NCBI RefSeq assembly: GCF_030063305.1
Contig: NZ_JASISV010000001.1
Coordinates: forward strand, 1-64,000
Length of the DNA stretch: 64,000 nt
Direction: 5' to 3'
Origin: Salinibacterium sp. G-O1
GTDB taxonomy: Bacteria > Actinomycetota > Actinomycetes > Actinomycetales > Microbacteriaceae
This document shows, piece after piece, positions 61,109 through 64,000 of this stretch (the stretch's first letter is position 1; the number at the start of each line of letters is the position of its first letter). Both the position numbers and the translations under genes were made by a program. The notes under the pieces are model-generated. The model made no database searches and was not told the DNA's origin. It saw nothing but the letters and a program-made list of their open reading frames with translations.

Positions 61109-62392
61109 TCAGCGGATCAGGCTGTTGACCTTCGCGCCGGCAGTGGCCATGGCGTCGGCGGCCGACGACTGACCGATCAGCACGGCTTGCACCTGCTCGG
61201 CAATCGCCGTCTCCATTTGCGAGTAGCCGGGGTAGATCCACAGCGGGCTCGACGTTGCCGTCGAGGTAACACGCGACGTGAAGTCTGCGACATAGGTGTT
61301 GGCCGCAACAGCGTCGGCCTTGAGGGCCGTCTGGGTGGTCGGCGGCAGGCCGAGGGACTCGAAGTAGGCGACCGTCTGGTCGTCATCGCTCGTAATCCAC
61401 TGGGCGAACTCGGCCGCCGTCGCCGACCCCTCGCCCTCCGCTACCACGATGAGGTGGCCCCACAGAACGTGCTGTGGCGTGTCGCCACTCGCGAGAACGG
61501 GTCGCGCCATCGACGTCATTTTGTCGCCGAGTCCGCTGTCGGAGGACTGGCCGGTCACGGCCGACTTGCCTACCGGTGCGTCGTCGTACATGGCCGTGGT
61601 CCCCTGCGCGAACAGGGTGCGGGCGGCCGAGCGGTCAACGTCGGGAGCGATCAGGCCGTCGTCGAAGAGCTTCTTGTACCACTTGACGGCGGCGACCGAC
61701 TCGGCGTCACCGAGGGTCGACTTGCCATCCTTGATGATCGGCGACCCGAACGTCTGCATCCAGACAAGGATGTCCTTGAGGCCGGCAGCCTTCGTCGCGG
61801 CCGCGTAGGGGATGACGTTGATGCCCTTGAGGGCGCGCAGTCCCTCCTCGAACTCCTCGATCGTGGCGGGCGACACGGATGCGCCCGCCTTCTCGAAGAG
61901 CTCCTGGTTCAGCACGGGGCCGATCGCGCCGATCGTCCACGGAAGGCCGTACTGCACACCATCGAATTGCCCGGCACCGAGCGCTGCACTCGTGTAGCCA
62001 CGTCCCGTCGAGAATTCGGACAGGTCGGAGAGCTTTCCGAGAGCGACCATCGCCGACAGCCACGCAACGTCGAGTTGCGCTGCGCCTGCGAATTGGCCGC
62101 CACGTACCTGAAGGGTGAGCTGGTTGAGGTAGTCGTTGTACGGGTAGCTCACGGTGGAGGCCGAAACGTTCTTTGTCCCTGCAAACGCATCGATCGCGCC
62201 CTGCAACGGTGCTTTGGCCGCGTCCTCGGAAAGACTCCATGAACCGAAGGTGAAATCGGTTGGCCCATCACCAGGGGCGGCAACGACGCCGGTCGAGGTG
62301 GGCGCGCATCCGGCAAGGCCGAATATGGCCGCGGTGCCGACGCCGATCGCCGAGTAGCGCAGCAGGTCGCGCCGGGAAAGTTGGGTATTCAT
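61109..62392 (-). CDS. Sugar ABC importer C, Tat-exported binding lipoprotein
   Basis: A 427-aa family-1 solute-binding protein. The signal peptide has a twin-arginine motif (LSRRDLLRYSAIG) and a lipobox (LAGC), so export by Tat followed by lipid attachment is likely. The mature part shows DFTFGSWSLSEDAAKAPLQG and YGLPWTIGAIGPVLNQEL. Compared with importers A and B it uses a different export route. It lies between the permease genes and the FAD oxidoreductase. Ligand unknown. Confidence 0.9.
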   Translation of the reverse strand: MNTQLSRRDLLRYSAIGVGTAAIFGLAGCAPTSTGVVAAPGDGPTDFTFGSWSLSEDAAKAPLQGAIDAFAGTKNVSASTVSYPYNDYLNQLTLQVRGGQFAGAAQLDVAWLSAMVALGKLSDLSEFSTGRGYTSAALGAGQFDGVQYGLPWTIGAIGPVLNQELFEKAGASVSPATIEEFEEGLRALKGINVIPYAAATKAAGLKDILVWMQTFGSPIIKDGKSTLGDAESVAAVKWYKKLFDDGLIAPDVDRSAARTLFAQGTTAMYDDAPVGKSAVTGQSSDSGLGDKMTSMARPVLASGDTPQHVLWGHLIVVAEGEGSATAAEFAQWITSDDDQTVAYFESLGLPPTTQTALKADAVAANTYVADFTSRVTSTATSSPLWIYPGYSQMETAIAEQVQAVLIGQSSAADAMATAGAKVNSLIR

Positions 62393-62466
62393 GATTCTCC
62401 TTCGAACATGGGTGGGACAGGTAGTGGTGCGGGTACTTCAGGTGGTGCGAGCGAAATGAATCCGGG

Positions 62467-63369
62467 TCAGCCCTTCACGGCGCCCGCGGTGATTCCGCCG
62501 ACGAGGAAGCGCTGAAGAAAGATGAAGGCAACCACGACGGGAATCGACACCAGCAGCGATGCCGCCATCAGTGCTGGCCACGCCGCGCTTGCTTCAAAGA
62601 TGAACGTGTTGACGAGGCCGGGCGGTACCGTCTGCTTGTCCGGTCCCGCGAGGGTGAGGGCAAAGATGAAGTCGTTCCACCCCCGCACGAATGCGAAGAG
62701 CCCCGCAGCAACGAGCCCGGGTGCCGCGAGCGGCAGCATCACCGAATGGAAGACGCGCCACGGGCCGGCCCCATCAATGCGTGCAGCCTCGATGAGCTCA
62801 TCGGGCAATGCGTCGAAGAACCCCTTCATCATCCACACACACAACGGGAGCGTGAACGTCGTGAACGAGATTATGAGCGCCAGGTACGTGTTGAGCAACC
62901 CGAACTGCGCGAACACGAGGTACAACGTGACCAGCAGTAGTGCCTGCGGGAACATCTGGCTCGACAACACGAAGTACATGAGCGACTTGCGGCCCTTGAA
63001 CCGATACTTCGAGAATGCGAAGCCCATGTACATCGACACGATGACCGACAGCACGGCTGTAGTCACCGAAACGATGATGCTGTTGCGTAGATACCCGAAG
63101 ATCATCGGATTCCCGATCACGTCGGCATAGTGATCGAAGGTGATCGTGGTCGGCCACAGCGTGGGCGGAAATTTGAACACGTCGGCGCTCGGGGTCAGCG
63201 ACGTGACGACAAGCCAGTAGATGGGTCCGAACGCAAACAACGACACGATGACGAGAGCAATCCACATTGCCCATCGGATGGGCCGCCTGCGACGACGCGG
63301 AGTCGCCCGGCGCAACGGGGCCATATCCGACCCGTCATTCACGGGCCTTTGGACATCGATCATGGTCAT
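62467..63369 (-). CDS. Sugar ABC importer C, permease 2 (MalG-like)
   Basis: A 300-aa CUT1 permease with an Arg-rich cytoplasmic N-terminus (RRATPRRRRRPIRWAMWIAL), six membrane helices and the coupling loop DALPDELIEAARIDGAGPWR. It overlaps the upstream permease by 4 bases; 74 bp separate it from the binding-protein gene. Confidence 0.92.
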   Translation of the reverse strand: MTMIDVQRPVNDGSDMAPLRRATPRRRRRPIRWAMWIALVIVSLFAFGPIYWLVVTSLTPSADVFKFPPTLWPTTITFDHYADVIGNPMIFGYLRNSIIVSVTTAVLSVIVSMYMGFAFSKYRFKGRKSLMYFVLSSQMFPQALLLVTLYLVFAQFGLLNTYLALIISFTTFTLPLCVWMMKGFFDALPDELIEAARIDGAGPWRVFHSVMLPLAAPGLVAAGLFAFVRGWNDFIFALTLAGPDKQTVPPGLVNTFIFEASAAWPALMAASLLVSIPVVVAFIFLQRFLVGGITAGAVKG

Positions 63370-64000
63370 CGTGTTTCTCCCGTCGTCTCGCGCGATTTGC
63401 TTTCCTTGTCGCCGCGTTCCGACATCCAGACATAGATGACGACGAGGACGGTCAGCATGAGCATCCAGATCAGACCAAGCGCTCCGGCGTGCCCCAGGTC
63501 GTAACCCTTGAACGCGGTGTCATACACGGCGGTGGCAAACGTCGAAGTCGTGCCCGCCGGACCTCCGCCGGTGAGGACGAAAATGGTGTCGAAGTGCTGG
63601 AAGTTCCAGATGAACTCCAGCAGGATCACCAATCCCGCGATTCCCCCGATGTGCGGCCAGGTCACTGCGAAGAAGCGTCGCACGGCGCCTGCGCCATCCA
63701 TGGAGGCGGCTTCGTGAAGTTCGCCCGGCACGGTCTGGAGTCCGGCAAGCAACATGACCATGATCCAGGGAAATGAGTTCCAGGTCTTGGCGAGAATGAG
63801 TGCCGCCCGCGCCGTGTCGGTCTCGAAAAGCCAGGCGATCGGCGAGTCGATGAGCCCCATTCCGATGAGGGCGCCGTTAAGCACGCCGTAGTTAGCGTCG
63901 AAGATCCACATCCACAAGAACGACACGACCACGCCCGGGATGAGCCACGGCACGAGGAATGCGCCCCTCAGGAAGGCCTGCCCACGGAACCGCTGATTAA
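63366..64000 (-). CDS. Sugar ABC importer C, permease 1 (MalF-like), 5' end missing
   Basis: This CUT1 permease runs off the right edge of the window, so its start is not visible. The open frame continues to 64000 (reading upstream FRGQAFLRGAFLVPWLIPG). Visible features are membrane helices such as VPWLIPGVVVSFLWMWIFDA, the coupling loop VPGELHEAASMDGAGAVRRF and the C-terminal GLIWMLMLTVLVVIYVWMSE. It is co-transcribed with permease 2, the Tat lipoprotein and the FAD oxidoreductase. Confidence 0.9.
   Translation of the reverse strand, partial: NQRFRGQAFLRGAFLVPWLIPGVVVSFLWMWIFDANYGVLNGALIGMGLIDSPIAWLFETDTARAALILAKTWNSFPWIMVMLLAGLQTVPGELHEAASMDGAGAVRRFFAVTWPHIGGIAGLVILLEFIWNFQHFDTIFVLTGGGPAGTTSTFATAVYDTAFKGYDLGHAGALGLIWMLMLTVLVVIYVWMSERGDKESKSRETTGETR

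Noticed and set aside
1-64000. tRNA or rRNA genes
   Set aside because: No cloverleaf pattern with a T-loop GTTCGAATC and matching arms, and no rRNA-like conserved blocks, were found in the intergenic regions on either strand.

Overview
The window is high-GC DNA with dense genes, many GTG/TTG starts and many starts that lie 6-8 bases after a TANNNT hexamer (leaderless genes). Together with a coproporphyrin-type heme cluster (chdC/hemQ, Fe-S-type hemH), NucS and an LAXTG sorting signal, this points to an actinobacterium, most likely of the family Microbacteriaceae. I see no tRNA, rRNA, CRISPR array, phage or intact transposon. It reads as chromosomal core plus carbohydrate-catabolic islands.

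Layout. 1-291: two copies of a palindromic repeat. 292-5866: acyl-CoA dehydrogenase-like and Gfo/Idh/MocA genes diverging from a beta-phosphoglucomutase/GH65 phosphorylase pair. 5863-7642: dimethylarginine hydrolase and two small regulators. 7652-24396: a regulon-like block. It holds a five-gene operon (gcvPA, gcvPB, NAD-kinase-like, SDR, aldo/keto reductase), a GH42 beta-galactosidase, a FadR-type GntR regulator, two complete sugar ABC importers and a GH63-like hydrolase. Four copies of one operator, consensus CTGTATTCTGTATACAG, precede the gcvPA operon, GH42/gntR, importer A and importer B. 24522-29012: putA and a divergent LysR gene. 29051-32900: VOC protein, a MhuD-like heme-degrading monooxygenase, MarR plus FAD oxidoreductase, a thioesterase and a truncated AbiEi-like gene. 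33163-36893: AlkA-like glycosylase, TrhO, a small membrane protein, phosphofructokinase and DUF1304. 36900-47470: heme biosynthesis, with hemD, three small envelope genes, hemL, hemB, hemC, hemH, chdC, hemG and hemE on the minus strand and hemA divergent. 47728-49725: LAXTG-anchored surface protein. 49912-52814: serine hydrolase and M13 peptidase. 52824-55231: LacI/MFS pair sharing a perfect 20-bp operator. 55241-58687: SseB, NucS, HAD phosphatase, acylphosphatase between two 81-bp palindromic repeats, a zinc-ribbon protein and an OhrR-like MarR. 58805-64000: a third sugar ABC importer with an unusual FAD oxidoreductase; it runs off the right edge.

How the genes fit together. The most unusual feature is the regulon-like block at 7.6-24.4 kb. 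Its GntR regulator gene lies beside the best operator, and the same operator controls glycoside uptake, two glycosidases and a split glycine decarboxylase P-protein that lacks neighbouring GcvT or GcvH. This suggests a pathway linking a glycoside to glycine/one-carbon metabolism, possibly not described before. The sequence supports the shared operator directly; the pathway is inference. The heme block codes for every step from glutamyl-tRNA reductase to heme b by the coproporphyrin route, and a heme-degrading enzyme is encoded about 7 kb away.
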